A DNA stretch of 64,000 bases from Psychroserpens damuponensis (GTDB lineage: Bacteria; Bacteroidota; Bacteroidia; Flavobacteriales; Flavobacteriaceae), in the NCBI RefSeq assembly GCF_000826655.1, contig NZ_JXJO01000017.1, positions 468,261 through 532,260 of the forward strand, read 5' to 3'. The translations under genes were made by a program, and so were the position numbers. Of this stretch, positions 17,242 through 24,613 are shown in pieces (position 1 is the first letter of the stretch; every line of letters starts with the position of its first letter). The notes under the pieces are model-generated. The model was not told the origin of the DNA, ran no database searches, and saw nothing but the letters and a program-made list of their open reading frames with translations.

Positions 17242-18150
17242 TTATTTCAGTGCATTTACAATCGTGTTCACATTATACTCAAACATACCAATATAAGAGC
17301 CTTCTAGAGTGCCAGTACTTCCTAATGCATCAGAGTATAATGTACCTCCAATTTCCACCTCATGACCTTTAGATTTTACTGAAGCCTGTAAAGCTTCAAT
17401 GGTTCGTTTTGGAACTGAACTTTCTACAAAAATAGCTTTAATTTGTTTCTCTATAATAAAAGCCGATAATTGCTGTACGTCTTGTACTCCTGCTTCGGTA
17501 GCTGTAGATATGCCTTGTAAGCCTACAACTTCAAAGTTGTAAGCTTTTCCGAAGTAATTAAACGCATCATGTGCAGTTACTAATATTCTTTTTTCCTTCG
17601 GAAGTGTCTCAATAGTCGCTTTTATATTTTTTTGAAGTTCATCTAATTGCGCCAAATATTTAGCTTCATTTGCTTTAAAATTATCGGTATTTTCTGGATT
17701 TTTTTCTGAAAGTACTTGCGTTACTTTTTTAGCAAATTGCTTAAAATATTCGATATCAAACCATACATGCGGATCATAATTTGACGCAAAATAATCTGAT
17801 CCTATCAAGGTGTTTTTATCCAACTCTTCACCTAATGCGATTGGTGTTTTGGTTGCGCTTCCCATTTTCTCAAATACCTCAACGAGTTTGCCTTCTAAGT
17901 GTAAACCATTATAAAAAATCACATTGGCTTCTACCAATTTTGTCACATCGCCTTCACTGGCTTTATAGAGGTGAGGATCTACTCCACTACCCATTAACCC
18001 TTGAACGTTAACGAATTCTCCACCAATGTTTTCAACCAAATCGGTTATCATTGTAGTAGTTGTAACAACATTTAATTTACCGTTAGATTTTGTTTCGTTT
18101 TTACAACTAAAACATGCGAAAATGACAAGAATAGTTATCAGTTTTTTCAT
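17242..18150 (-). CDS. Metal ABC transporter substrate-binding lipoprotein (ZnuA/TroA/MntC family)
   Basis: 302 aa. A lipoprotein signal peptide ends at FSC (C16). Cluster A-I metal ligands are visible: H60 in GVDPHLYKASEGDV, a His in NYDPHVWFD, and the HDAFNYFGKAY segment. The His/Asp-rich loop found in zinc-specific ZnuA proteins is absent, which favours Mn or Fe. It is anchored on the periplasmic face and feeds the permease/ATPase encoded downstream. It starts 41 bp after the TonB-dependent receptor gene, so outer- and inner-membrane uptake steps are on one transcript. Confidence 0.92.
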   Translation of the reverse strand: MKKLITILVIFACFSCKNETKSNGKLNVVTTTTMITDLVENIGGEFVNVQGLMGSGVDPHLYKASEGDVTKLVEANVIFYNGLHLEGKLVEVFEKMGSATKTPIALGEELDKNTLIGSDYFASNYDPHVWFDIEYFKQFAKKVTQVLSEKNPENTDNFKANEAKYLAQLDELQKNIKATIETLPKEKRILVTAHDAFNYFGKAYNFEVVGLQGISTATEAGVQDVQQLSAFIIEKQIKAIFVESSVPKRTIEALQASVKSKGHEVEIGGTLYSDALGSTGTLEGSYIGMFEYNVNTIVNALK

Positions 18151-18191
18151 TACTCTAAATTTTAATTACGAAGATACTAAAAATTAGCATG

Positions 18192-20444
18192 TTAATTCAA
18201 TGAATAACGCAATCCTAAAAACGCCCTAATGCCTTGATTAGGTCCATAAACGTATGATGGATCAAAAGTTAACGCAAATGGATTATCTTGTGTAGCTAGC
18301 ACATTTCCGTCGTTATCAAACTCAACATTCTCATCAAATGGATCATTTGCTCGGGCAATAATAAAGGGGTTTCCACGATTTGGAGTCCAATTTAGTAGGT
18401 TTTTTATGCCTGCATATAATTCAAAGTTTTCAAATCCGTCGTAAGTAAATTGTATATTTTGAATACTCCAAGTTGGCGAAAATTCTTGCCTAGGATCTAA
18501 ATCGCCAAGTAGAGGTAATCGCATTGGTCCATACAAATTACCTGTATAATCTACCGTAATATTTGTAGGATAGTGTTTGTATGACAACGACCAAGTACCT
18601 GTAAAACGCTCAGTTAATATTTGACGTGTTCGTACGTCATTTTCGGTTTGCGAAACATCTTGTATTGTAGCTCCAATACTACCTTTAATACCTGTTGCTA
18701 AAAGTGCGTCAAGGTTTAAACTTATACCTTTTGAGGTTGAATAACCATCTAAATTATCATAGATAATTTGGTTAGGATTAGTATCGTAATCTGGTATAAT
18801 GGCATTGGTAAAATGTGTATACCATACAGAGGTATCAAAGGTAAATATCATCCCTTTTTTAGTGTACCATTTTTTGAGATAATTAATGTTAACATTGTAT
18901 GATTGTTCTGGCTCTAATGCCTCTTCGATAATAACATCTCTTGCTCCTGTAAGTGCAGCATGTTCTTCTGTAAATAGATTAACTACCCTAAATCCTGTCC
19001 CAGCATTTACTCTAATAATATCATCACCAGTTGGTTTGTATTTATATGCTACACGAGGTGTTATAATAGAGCCATGTCTATTATCATAATCATAACGCAA
19101 CCCAAGCAAGAGATTTTGCTTTGTACTAAGCTCAATTTCGTCTTGTACAAAAAGAGAAGGAATAGTCACCTCATCTGGACGTAAAGTTGCAGTTGTGTTA
19201 TCATTATAATAATTATAACGTAAGGCTGCACCAAATAATAGATCGTGCTTTTCTAGCGGTTTGTCCCAAATAAATTGCCCAAAGCCGATACGCTGTTGTG
19301 CTAAATATGGTATATTGCCATAGACCGAATTTTGATCATGATCTGAGTATGAAAATTGAAAATTTACTTTTTCATCAATAGGCAACTCGTAGTCTCCAAG
19401 AAGCTCAAAGCGTGACGTATAAATGCTTTCACCATAAACCTCATCGCCTCCTCTAAAGCTTTTGTTCCATTGAAGTTCTCCTCCCCAACGATCTTCATAA
19501 AAATAACGTCCAGCAAGAGAAAACTTTTTATTGTCTTCTCTTTTAAAATCCCATTTATTAAAAATAGAAATACGGTCTTGCAAGGTTAAATCGGTGAAAT
19601 TATCATTGTTATTATCTATTTTATTGTTGTACGTAAAATAATTAGTCCCAAATAGCATTGTTGCCTTCTCTCCTACATTGGTTTTAAAACCAGCATCTAC
19701 GTTGAGTTCTCCCCAACCTGTTACAAACGTATCAGCAAAAACAATAGGTGCATTTTCTGGTAATTTTGTGATAATATTTATTAAGCCACCAACCGCTTCA
19801 CTACCATACAGTGATGATGCAGGACCTTTAACTATTTCTACTTGTTCAATTAAAGAATTTGGTATACCAGACAACCCATAAACTGTTGATAGCCCACTTA
19901 CTATTGGCATACCATCAATTAAAACTAGGGTGTATGGACCTTCTAAACCATTAATATGAATATCACCAGTATTACATACATTACAGTTAAGTTGTGGACG
20001 CACTCCATTTACATTTTGAAGGGCATCAAAAATGTTTGGAGTAGGATTCTTTTTAAAAAAAGCGGGAGAATATACTTCTACAGGTACAGCACTTTCTAAT
20101 CGGCTTACAGATTTAAGCGTTCCTGTAACCACTATTTCATCTAAAGAATCATCGTACTGCATATTAAAAGTTAGGTTTTTTGTGTCTTCGGAAATATCAA
20201 CTGATTTCTTAATAGTTTTATAACCCACAAATGATACCATAATATCATGTGAACCTGGAGCAACGTTTGATAATTGAAAATAACCGTTATCATCTGTCGT
20301 GGTTCCTAAACTACTGCCTCTAATATAAACGCTCACATAAGGTAAACCTTGATTTTCGGACAACACACGCCCTGTGATTTCATAAGAATTTTGCCCTTGA
20401 GCATACAATCCTAAACATAGTACTAGCACATTAATTAGTTTCAT
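18192..20444 (-). CDS. TonB-dependent outer-membrane receptor of a metal-uptake operon
   Basis: 750 aa. A signal peptide of about 17 residues is followed by a carboxypeptidase-regulatory-like (CNA-B type) domain at about 22-100 (ITGRVLSENQGLPYVSVYI). The plug domain comes next at about 105-225, with the typical PTPNIFDALQNVNGVRPQ, IDGMPI and VEIVKGPASSLYGSEAVGG segments. An unusual CNVCNTGD pair of cysteines sits in the plug. The remainder is a 22-strand barrel ending in FLGLRYSLN with a terminal aromatic-containing strand. It is the first gene of the operon with the Mn/Fe ABC transporter and sits across an MntR-type operator. The substrate, a metal or metal chelate, is inferred from that context. 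Confidence 0.9.
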   Translation of the reverse strand: MKLINVLVLCLGLYAQGQNSYEITGRVLSENQGLPYVSVYIRGSSLGTTTDDNGYFQLSNVAPGSHDIMVSFVGYKTIKKSVDISEDTKNLTFNMQYDDSLDEIVVTGTLKSVSRLESAVPVEVYSPAFFKKNPTPNIFDALQNVNGVRPQLNCNVCNTGDIHINGLEGPYTLVLIDGMPIVSGLSTVYGLSGIPNSLIEQVEIVKGPASSLYGSEAVGGLINIITKLPENAPIVFADTFVTGWGELNVDAGFKTNVGEKATMLFGTNYFTYNNKIDNNNDNFTDLTLQDRISIFNKWDFKREDNKKFSLAGRYFYEDRWGGELQWNKSFRGGDEVYGESIYTSRFELLGDYELPIDEKVNFQFSYSDHDQNSVYGNIPYLAQQRIGFGQFIWDKPLEKHDLLFGAALRYNYYNDNTTATLRPDEVTIPSLFVQDEIELSTKQNLLLGLRYDYDNRHGSIITPRVAYKYKPTGDDIIRVNAGTGFRVVNLFTEEHAALTGARDVIIEEALEPEQSYNVNINYLKKWYTKKGMIFTFDTSVWYTHFTNAIIPDYDTNPNQIIYDNLDGYSTSKGISLNLDALLATGIKGSIGATIQDVSQTENDVRTRQILTERFTGTWSLSYKHYPTNITVDYTGNLYGPMRLPLLGDLDPRQEFSPTWSIQNIQFTYDGFENFELYAGIKNLLNWTPNRGNPFIIARANDPFDENVEFDNDGNVLATQDNPFALTFDPSYVYGPNQGIRAFLGLRYSLN

Positions 20445-20461
20445 CTTAATATAATTTTATG

Positions 20462-20469
20462 CAAATATA
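20462..20469 (-). promoter_or_regulatory. -7 box (TATATTTG) of the TonB-receptor operon
   Basis: TATATTTG on the minus strand matches TAnnTTTG. Transcription would start near 20455, about 11 nt before the receptor ATG. The box abuts the palindromic operator at 20469-20502. Confidence 0.65.
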
Positions 20470-20502
20470 AACTAATTTTTAGATTAGTCTAAAAATTAGT
20501 TT
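20469..20502. promoter_or_regulatory. Palindromic operator, predicted MntR/DtxR-family binding site
   Basis: Perfect 15-bp arms (AAACTAATTTTTAGA and TCTAAAAATTAGTTT) around TTAG. The core TTAGATTAGTCTAA is close to the classical DtxR box start TTAGGTTAGCCTAA (12 of 14). It lies between the divergent receptor operon and the regulator gene, covering both -33 regions. Metal-loaded regulator bound here should block both transcripts. Confidence 0.8.
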
Positions 20503-20518
20503 CAAATATTAATAGTTG

Positions 20519-20526
20519 TATATTTG
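20519..20526 (+). promoter_or_regulatory. -7 box (TATATTTG) of the MntR/DtxR-family regulator gene
   Basis: Exact TAnnTTTG match, 17 nt before the ATG at 20544. The palindromic operator ends 16 bp upstream and so covers the -33 position, which predicts autorepression. Confidence 0.65.
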
Positions 20527-20543
20527 TAACAGATACATATTGA

Positions 20544-21200
20544 ATGATTACGTTAACAGAAGAAAATTATATTAAGGCTATTTACCACCTAGGAAAACAT
20601 GGTAAAAACATGGTAAACACTAATGCTATAGCAGAGTCTTTAGAAACTAAAGCATCATCTGTTACAGATATGGTTAAGAAACTGGCAGAGAAAGATTATC
20701 TTAATTACAAAAAATACCAAGGAGTTATTTTAACCGAAAAAGGACGCCAAGTTGCTGTCAACATTATAAGAAAACATAGACTTTGGGAAGTGTTTTTGGT
20801 AGAGAAATTAAATTTTACTTGGGATGAAGTTCATGAGGTTGCTGAACATTTAGAGCATATTAAATCGGATAAACTTATTAATGAATTGGATTCTTTTTTA
20901 GAATTTCCTACGCATGATCCTCATGGAGACCCGATACCAGATAAAAACGGAATATTTAATACCATTGATAAAATATCGTTATCACAAGCCAATATTGGCA
21001 ACACCTATAAATGTATTGGTGTTGAAGATTCATCTACCAATTTTTTACAATATTTAGATAGTAACAATATAGGTTTAGGCACTACCATTACTGTTTTACA
21101 CAAAGAACCTTTTGATAATTCTGTTAAAATAAAATTACACACTAAAGAAATGGTTGTATCTCAAAATGTAGCTAAAAACTTGTATCTAAAAGTATTATAA
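20544..21200 (+). CDS. Metal-dependent transcriptional repressor, MntR/DtxR family
   Basis: 218 aa, full-length type with a C-terminal FeoA-like SH3 domain. Residues 1-65 form the winged helix (ENYIKAIYHL; SVTDMVKKLAEKDYLNYKKY). Residues 66-140 form the metal-binding dimerisation helices. Aligning by eye, E101, E104 and H105 in AEHLEHIKS match MntR E99, E102 and H103, and H78 matches H77. The DtxR cysteine is replaced by Glu, which favours Mn(II) over Fe(II). Position 8 is Asn instead of the MntR Asp. Residues about 150-218 are the SH3-like domain. It is divergent from the TonB-receptor/ABC operon across a perfect palindrome, and it is adjacent to the feo genes. Confidence 0.9.
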   Translation: MITLTEENYIKAIYHLGKHGKNMVNTNAIAESLETKASSVTDMVKKLAEKDYLNYKKYQGVILTEKGRQVAVNIIRKHRLWEVFLVEKLNFTWDEVHEVAEHLEHIKSDKLINELDSFLEFPTHDPHGDPIPDKNGIFNTIDKISLSQANIGNTYKCIGVEDSSTNFLQYLDSNNIGLGTTITVLHKEPFDNSVKIKLHTKEMVVSQNVAKNLYLKVL

Positions 21201-21248
21201 AATTTAGATATTCTAAAAAATAGGTTTGTATAATAAGACTTTTAATGA

Positions 21249-21392
21249 CTAATGACAACCACAATCATCTTGACCACAAGCTTTAGATTTTGAGGCTTTT
21301 TTCTTTGGAAGCACACCATACTTATTAAGCAAAAATAAAATTGCTAACGCTACTGCTATAAAGACGAGTATATTTTGAATGATAGTATTCAT
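21249..21392 (-). CDS. FeoB-associated Cys-rich membrane protein
   Basis: 47 aa. An N-terminal membrane span (IIQNILVFIAVALAILFLLN) is followed by a basic stretch and a Cys-rich tail CGQDDCGCH. This is the PF12669-type FeoB-associated protein, often found directly downstream of feoB as here (31 bp after its stop). Its role is thought to be assisting Fe(II) transport in the manner of FeoC, but this is not established. It begins with a normal ATG and ends with TAG, convergent with the regulator gene. Confidence 0.85.
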   Translation of the reverse strand: MNTIIQNILVFIAVALAILFLLNKYGVLPKKKASKSKACGQDDCGCH

Positions 21393-21423
21393 ATGTTGTT
21401 TGGTCGTAACTTAAATTAATACT

Positions 21424-23523
21424 TTACTTTAATAATTGATAAGCTATTAAGGCTACCACATAAGCAAAGGCACTCATAATTACCAATTGATAGGCTGGCC
21501 ATTTCCAAGAGTTTGTTTCTCGTTTCACAATGGCTAAAGTACTCATACATTGCATTGCAAAGGCATAAAATAGCAAGAGCGAAATACCGCTAGCAAAATT
21601 AAATAATGGTCCGCCCAAAATTGGGTTCACCTCTCCTGCCATTCGATTTTTAATGGTTTCTTCTTCATCACTTCCTACACTATATATTGTTGCTAAAGTA
21701 CCAACAAAAACCTCTCGAGCAGCAAATGAACTTACAATAGCTATACCAATTTTCCAATCATAACCTAATGGTCTAATGGCTGGTTCAATGGCATGACCTG
21801 CAATACCAATAAAGGAGTGTTCTAATTTATGTGATGCAATTTTTTGGTCTAATTCTTCTTGTGCTAAATTTTCCGAAGAAAATTGTGTGGTCACGATCTC
21901 TTCAGCATTATTAAAATCGTCTCCTGGTCCATAAGAGGCCAAAAACCAAAGTACAATAGAGATTGCTAAAATTATTTTACCTGCTCCAAATACAAACGAT
22001 TTAGTTTTTTCTAAAACTGTGAGCGCAACGTTTTTAAATAAAGGCACTTTATAATTTGGCATTTCTACCACAAAGAAGGTTTTACTTTTTATTTTTAAAA
22101 CCTTATTTAATATCCAAGCTGAACCTACGGCTGCACCAAAACCTATAAGATATAACAGCATTAAGGTTAATGCTTGATAACTTAAGCCTAAAAATCGACC
22201 TTCTGGTATGACTAAAGCAATAATAATTAGATAGACTGGTAATCTAGCGGAACAGGTGGTGAACGGTGTTACTAAAATAGTAATTAAACGTTCTTTCCAG
22301 CTTTCTATATTACGAGTTGCCATAATTGCAGGAATCGCACATGCTGTACCAGATATTAATGGCACAACACTTTTACCACTTAAACCAAATCGTCTCATGA
22401 TACGATCCATTAAAAAGACAACGCGACTCATATAACCGCTTTCTTCTAACACCGAAATGAATAGGAATAAAAAGGCGATTTGCGGAATAAAAATCACAAT
22501 ACCTCCTAACCCAGGAATTATACCTTCGGCTAATAAATTTGTAAATGCACCTTCTGGCATGACGTTTTTTGTCCATTCGCTTAATGATGCAAAGGTAGAG
22601 TCTATAAAATCCATTGGTACACTAGACCAATCATATATAGCTTGAAAGATGAGTAATAAGATAAAACCAAAGATTAAATATCCCCAAACTTTATGGGTTA
22701 AAATTCTATCCAGTTTAATCCTTAAATCTTTAGCTGATTTAAGATCTATGGTTTGACCTTTCTTTAAGGTATTATTTATAAACTGATATCGTTTAATCGT
22801 TTCTTTTTGCTGTAATCGTTTAAGGTCTGTTTTACTTTTCGTTTTAAAACTATTTATGGCATCAACTTCGTTTCTATTAACATTTCCGAAGTTAACATCT
22901 TGCGTGATTACCAACCATAATTTATACAATAGTTGATTTGGAAATGCTGTACGTAATTTATTAAAATAGTCTTTATCAATTTCGGAAGCATTAACACAAG
23001 GCTCTGTAGATAACTCTTTATAATTGGTTATTAACTCTTTAAGTTGATCTATACCTTTTCCTTTTCGTGTACTAATAAGTGCGATTTTGGTTTTTAATTC
23101 GCGCTCTAAGTAAGCGATGTCTAAATGAATACCTTTATAAGACATTCTATCTGACATGTTGATAGCTAATACTGTAGGAATCTGTAAATCTTTTATTTGC
23201 GTATATAAAAGTAAGTTTCGTTTTAAATTTTCAACGTCACTTACTACCACTGCGACATCTGGATAATCTTTATCATTTTTATTAAGGAGCAGCTCTATAA
23301 CTACGTTTTCATCAAGAGAAGATGCATTTAAACTGTAGGTTCCTGGCAAGTCAATAATATGTGCTTTTACACCTCTTGGTAATTTACAAATACCTTCTTT
23401 TTTCTCTACAGTAATCCCTGGATAATTACCTACTTTTTGATTTAAACCTGTTAGTGCATTAAACACAGATGTTTTACCTGTGTTTGGATTACCAATAAGT
23501 GCTACATTTATTTGTTTAGACAT
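21424..23523 (-). CDS. feoB: Ferrous iron transporter FeoB
   Basis: 699 aa from the ATG at 23523. The frame also allows 23535, but MSKQINVALIGNPNTGKTS is the standard start. The N-terminal G domain has G1 GNPNTGKTS, G3 DLPGT and G4-like NMSD. It is followed by the GDI helical region and two Gate motifs in the membrane part (SGYMSRVVFLMD, then SGTACAIPAI and TPFTTCSARLPVY). It imports Fe(II) across the inner membrane. The start overlaps the feoA stop by 8 bp (ATGTCTAA arrangement), so the two are translationally coupled. Confidence 0.96.
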   Translation of the reverse strand: MSKQINVALIGNPNTGKTSVFNALTGLNQKVGNYPGITVEKKEGICKLPRGVKAHIIDLPGTYSLNASSLDENVVIELLLNKNDKDYPDVAVVVSDVENLKRNLLLYTQIKDLQIPTVLAINMSDRMSYKGIHLDIAYLERELKTKIALISTRKGKGIDQLKELITNYKELSTEPCVNASEIDKDYFNKLRTAFPNQLLYKLWLVITQDVNFGNVNRNEVDAINSFKTKSKTDLKRLQQKETIKRYQFINNTLKKGQTIDLKSAKDLRIKLDRILTHKVWGYLIFGFILLLIFQAIYDWSSVPMDFIDSTFASLSEWTKNVMPEGAFTNLLAEGIIPGLGGIVIFIPQIAFLFLFISVLEESGYMSRVVFLMDRIMRRFGLSGKSVVPLISGTACAIPAIMATRNIESWKERLITILVTPFTTCSARLPVYLIIIALVIPEGRFLGLSYQALTLMLLYLIGFGAAVGSAWILNKVLKIKSKTFFVVEMPNYKVPLFKNVALTVLEKTKSFVFGAGKIILAISIVLWFLASYGPGDDFNNAEEIVTTQFSSENLAQEELDQKIASHKLEHSFIGIAGHAIEPAIRPLGYDWKIGIAIVSSFAAREVFVGTLATIYSVGSDEEETIKNRMAGEVNPILGGPLFNFASGISLLLFYAFAMQCMSTLAIVKRETNSWKWPAYQLVIMSAFAYVVALIAYQLLK

Positions 23524-23749
23524 CTGCAATATCAATTAAAATGTGAATAGCCGTTTCTTTTCTTATGGCCAAATGCGTCCCATTAATATTAAGGTACATT
23601 GGGTCTGCAAAAGGAGCCACTTGCACAAGCTCAACAGCGTTGCCAGGTAAACATCCCATTTCTAAAAGTTTAAGAGGTATGTGGACTGAGGAAACATCAG
23701 TAATGACGCCTAATTGTCCTCGTTTAATATCTGCTAAAGTATATTTCAA
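23516..23749 (-). CDS. feoA: FeoA, SH3-like partner of FeoB, TTG start
   Basis: 77 aa, the normal size of FeoA. The sequence TLADIKRGQLGVITDVS followed by LKLLEMGCLPGNAVELV is characteristic, including the LxxMGxxPG motif. FeoA binds FeoB and is needed for Fe(II) uptake. The start codon is TTG at 23747-23749; an in-frame TAA lies three codons upstream and there is no ATG between. It is preceded by a -7 box about 27 nt upstream and a palindrome overlapping the presumed transcription start. Confidence 0.93.
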   Translation of the reverse strand: MKYTLADIKRGQLGVITDVSSVHIPLKLLEMGCLPGNAVELVQVAPFADPMYLNINGTHLAIRKETAIHILIDIADV

Positions 23750-23776
23750 GCTTATTTAGATTGATTTTAAGTAAGC
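23750..23776. promoter_or_regulatory. Imperfect palindrome at the feoA transcription start, predicted metal-regulator site
   Basis: GCTTATTTAGATT opposite ATTTTAAGTAAGC pairs at 11 of 13 positions about a single central base. It shares the TTTAGATT half-site with the operator at 20469-20502. It lies directly downstream of the -7 box, where a bound repressor would block transcription. The factor could be the neighbouring MntR/DtxR-type protein or Fur. Confidence 0.55.
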
Positions 23777-23783
23777 AAAAGTA
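23776..23783 (-). promoter_or_regulatory. -7 box (TACTTTTG) of feoAB
   Basis: Matches TAnnTTTG on the minus strand. Transcription would start near 23769, about 20 nt before the TTG start of feoA. Confidence 0.55.
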
Positions 23784-23820
23784 AAGGAAAAATTTAGTGT
23801 AAAAAAATTGTGGTCGGTTT

Positions 23821-24489
23821 TTATTGGTATTCCTTTTTGAGTCTTTTTATATCCTGAATCAACGAATCTACCGAAGTTGGGCTAATTCCATTATACAACC
23901 CTCTAATTTGCTTCTTTTTATCTATAAGCGCGAAGTTTTCGGTATGAACCATTCCATAATCTTCAGAGTCGTCATGTTTAACAACTAAATAAGATTTTCG
24001 GGCAAGGTCATAAATTTGTTTTCTATCACCTGTTACGAGATTCCACTTTTTATCATTAACTCCTTTTTTAATCGCATAGCGTTTTAATTGTGCTACAGAA
24101 TCTATTTCTGGCGTAACAGAATGTGATAATAACATTACCTCATCATCATTCATTATTTCATTTTGAATACGGCTCATTTCATGTGTCATTATTGGACAAA
24201 TGGTTTGACAGGTCGTAAAAAAGAAATCTGCGACATAAATTTTATCCTTGTAAGTATCCTGTGTAATGGTATCACCGTTTTGATTAACAAGCTTAAAATT
24301 AGCCACTTTATGATACTTTTTTTTATGCTGAATAGTGCTATCTACCAATGAAGCATCTACCCTATTTGGTTGATAAATTGGCAACGGTTGTTCTATAGCT
24401 AGTGCAGAGTAAATCAAATAAATAATGACTACTGAGACTATAGCAAATATGATAAAAAATACTTTTAGCTGTTTTAGATATCTCAACAT
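23821..24489 (-). CDS. SCO1/SenC family protein (copper chaperone or thiol-disulfide protein)
   Basis: 222 aa. An N-terminal membrane anchor (residues 9-30) is followed by a thioredoxin-like domain with the copper-binding CxxxC motif C94-Q-T-I-C98P. The distal histidine is H182 in GMVHTENFALID. SCO proteins deliver copper to the CuA site of cytochrome c oxidase. The anchor places the domain in the periplasm. It is upstream of feoA but separated by a promoter, so it is probably not in the feo operon. Confidence 0.92.
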   Translation of the reverse strand: MLRYLKQLKVFFIIFAIVSVVIIYLIYSALAIEQPLPIYQPNRVDASLVDSTIQHKKKYHKVANFKLVNQNGDTITQDTYKDKIYVADFFFTTCQTICPIMTHEMSRIQNEIMNDDEVMLLSHSVTPEIDSVAQLKRYAIKKGVNDKKWNLVTGDRKQIYDLARKSYLVVKHDDSEDYGMVHTENFALIDKKKQIRGLYNGISPTSVDSLIQDIKRLKKEYQ

Positions 24490-24613
24490 AAATTGATAAT
24501 TAGGACTTTACAGACTTCCAATTGTAAGTTTGAAATGCAAAAATACGACACAATAGCTACAAATTGACTACTTTTAACATGCTATATTTTAATAAAAAGA
24601 AAAACATACAATC

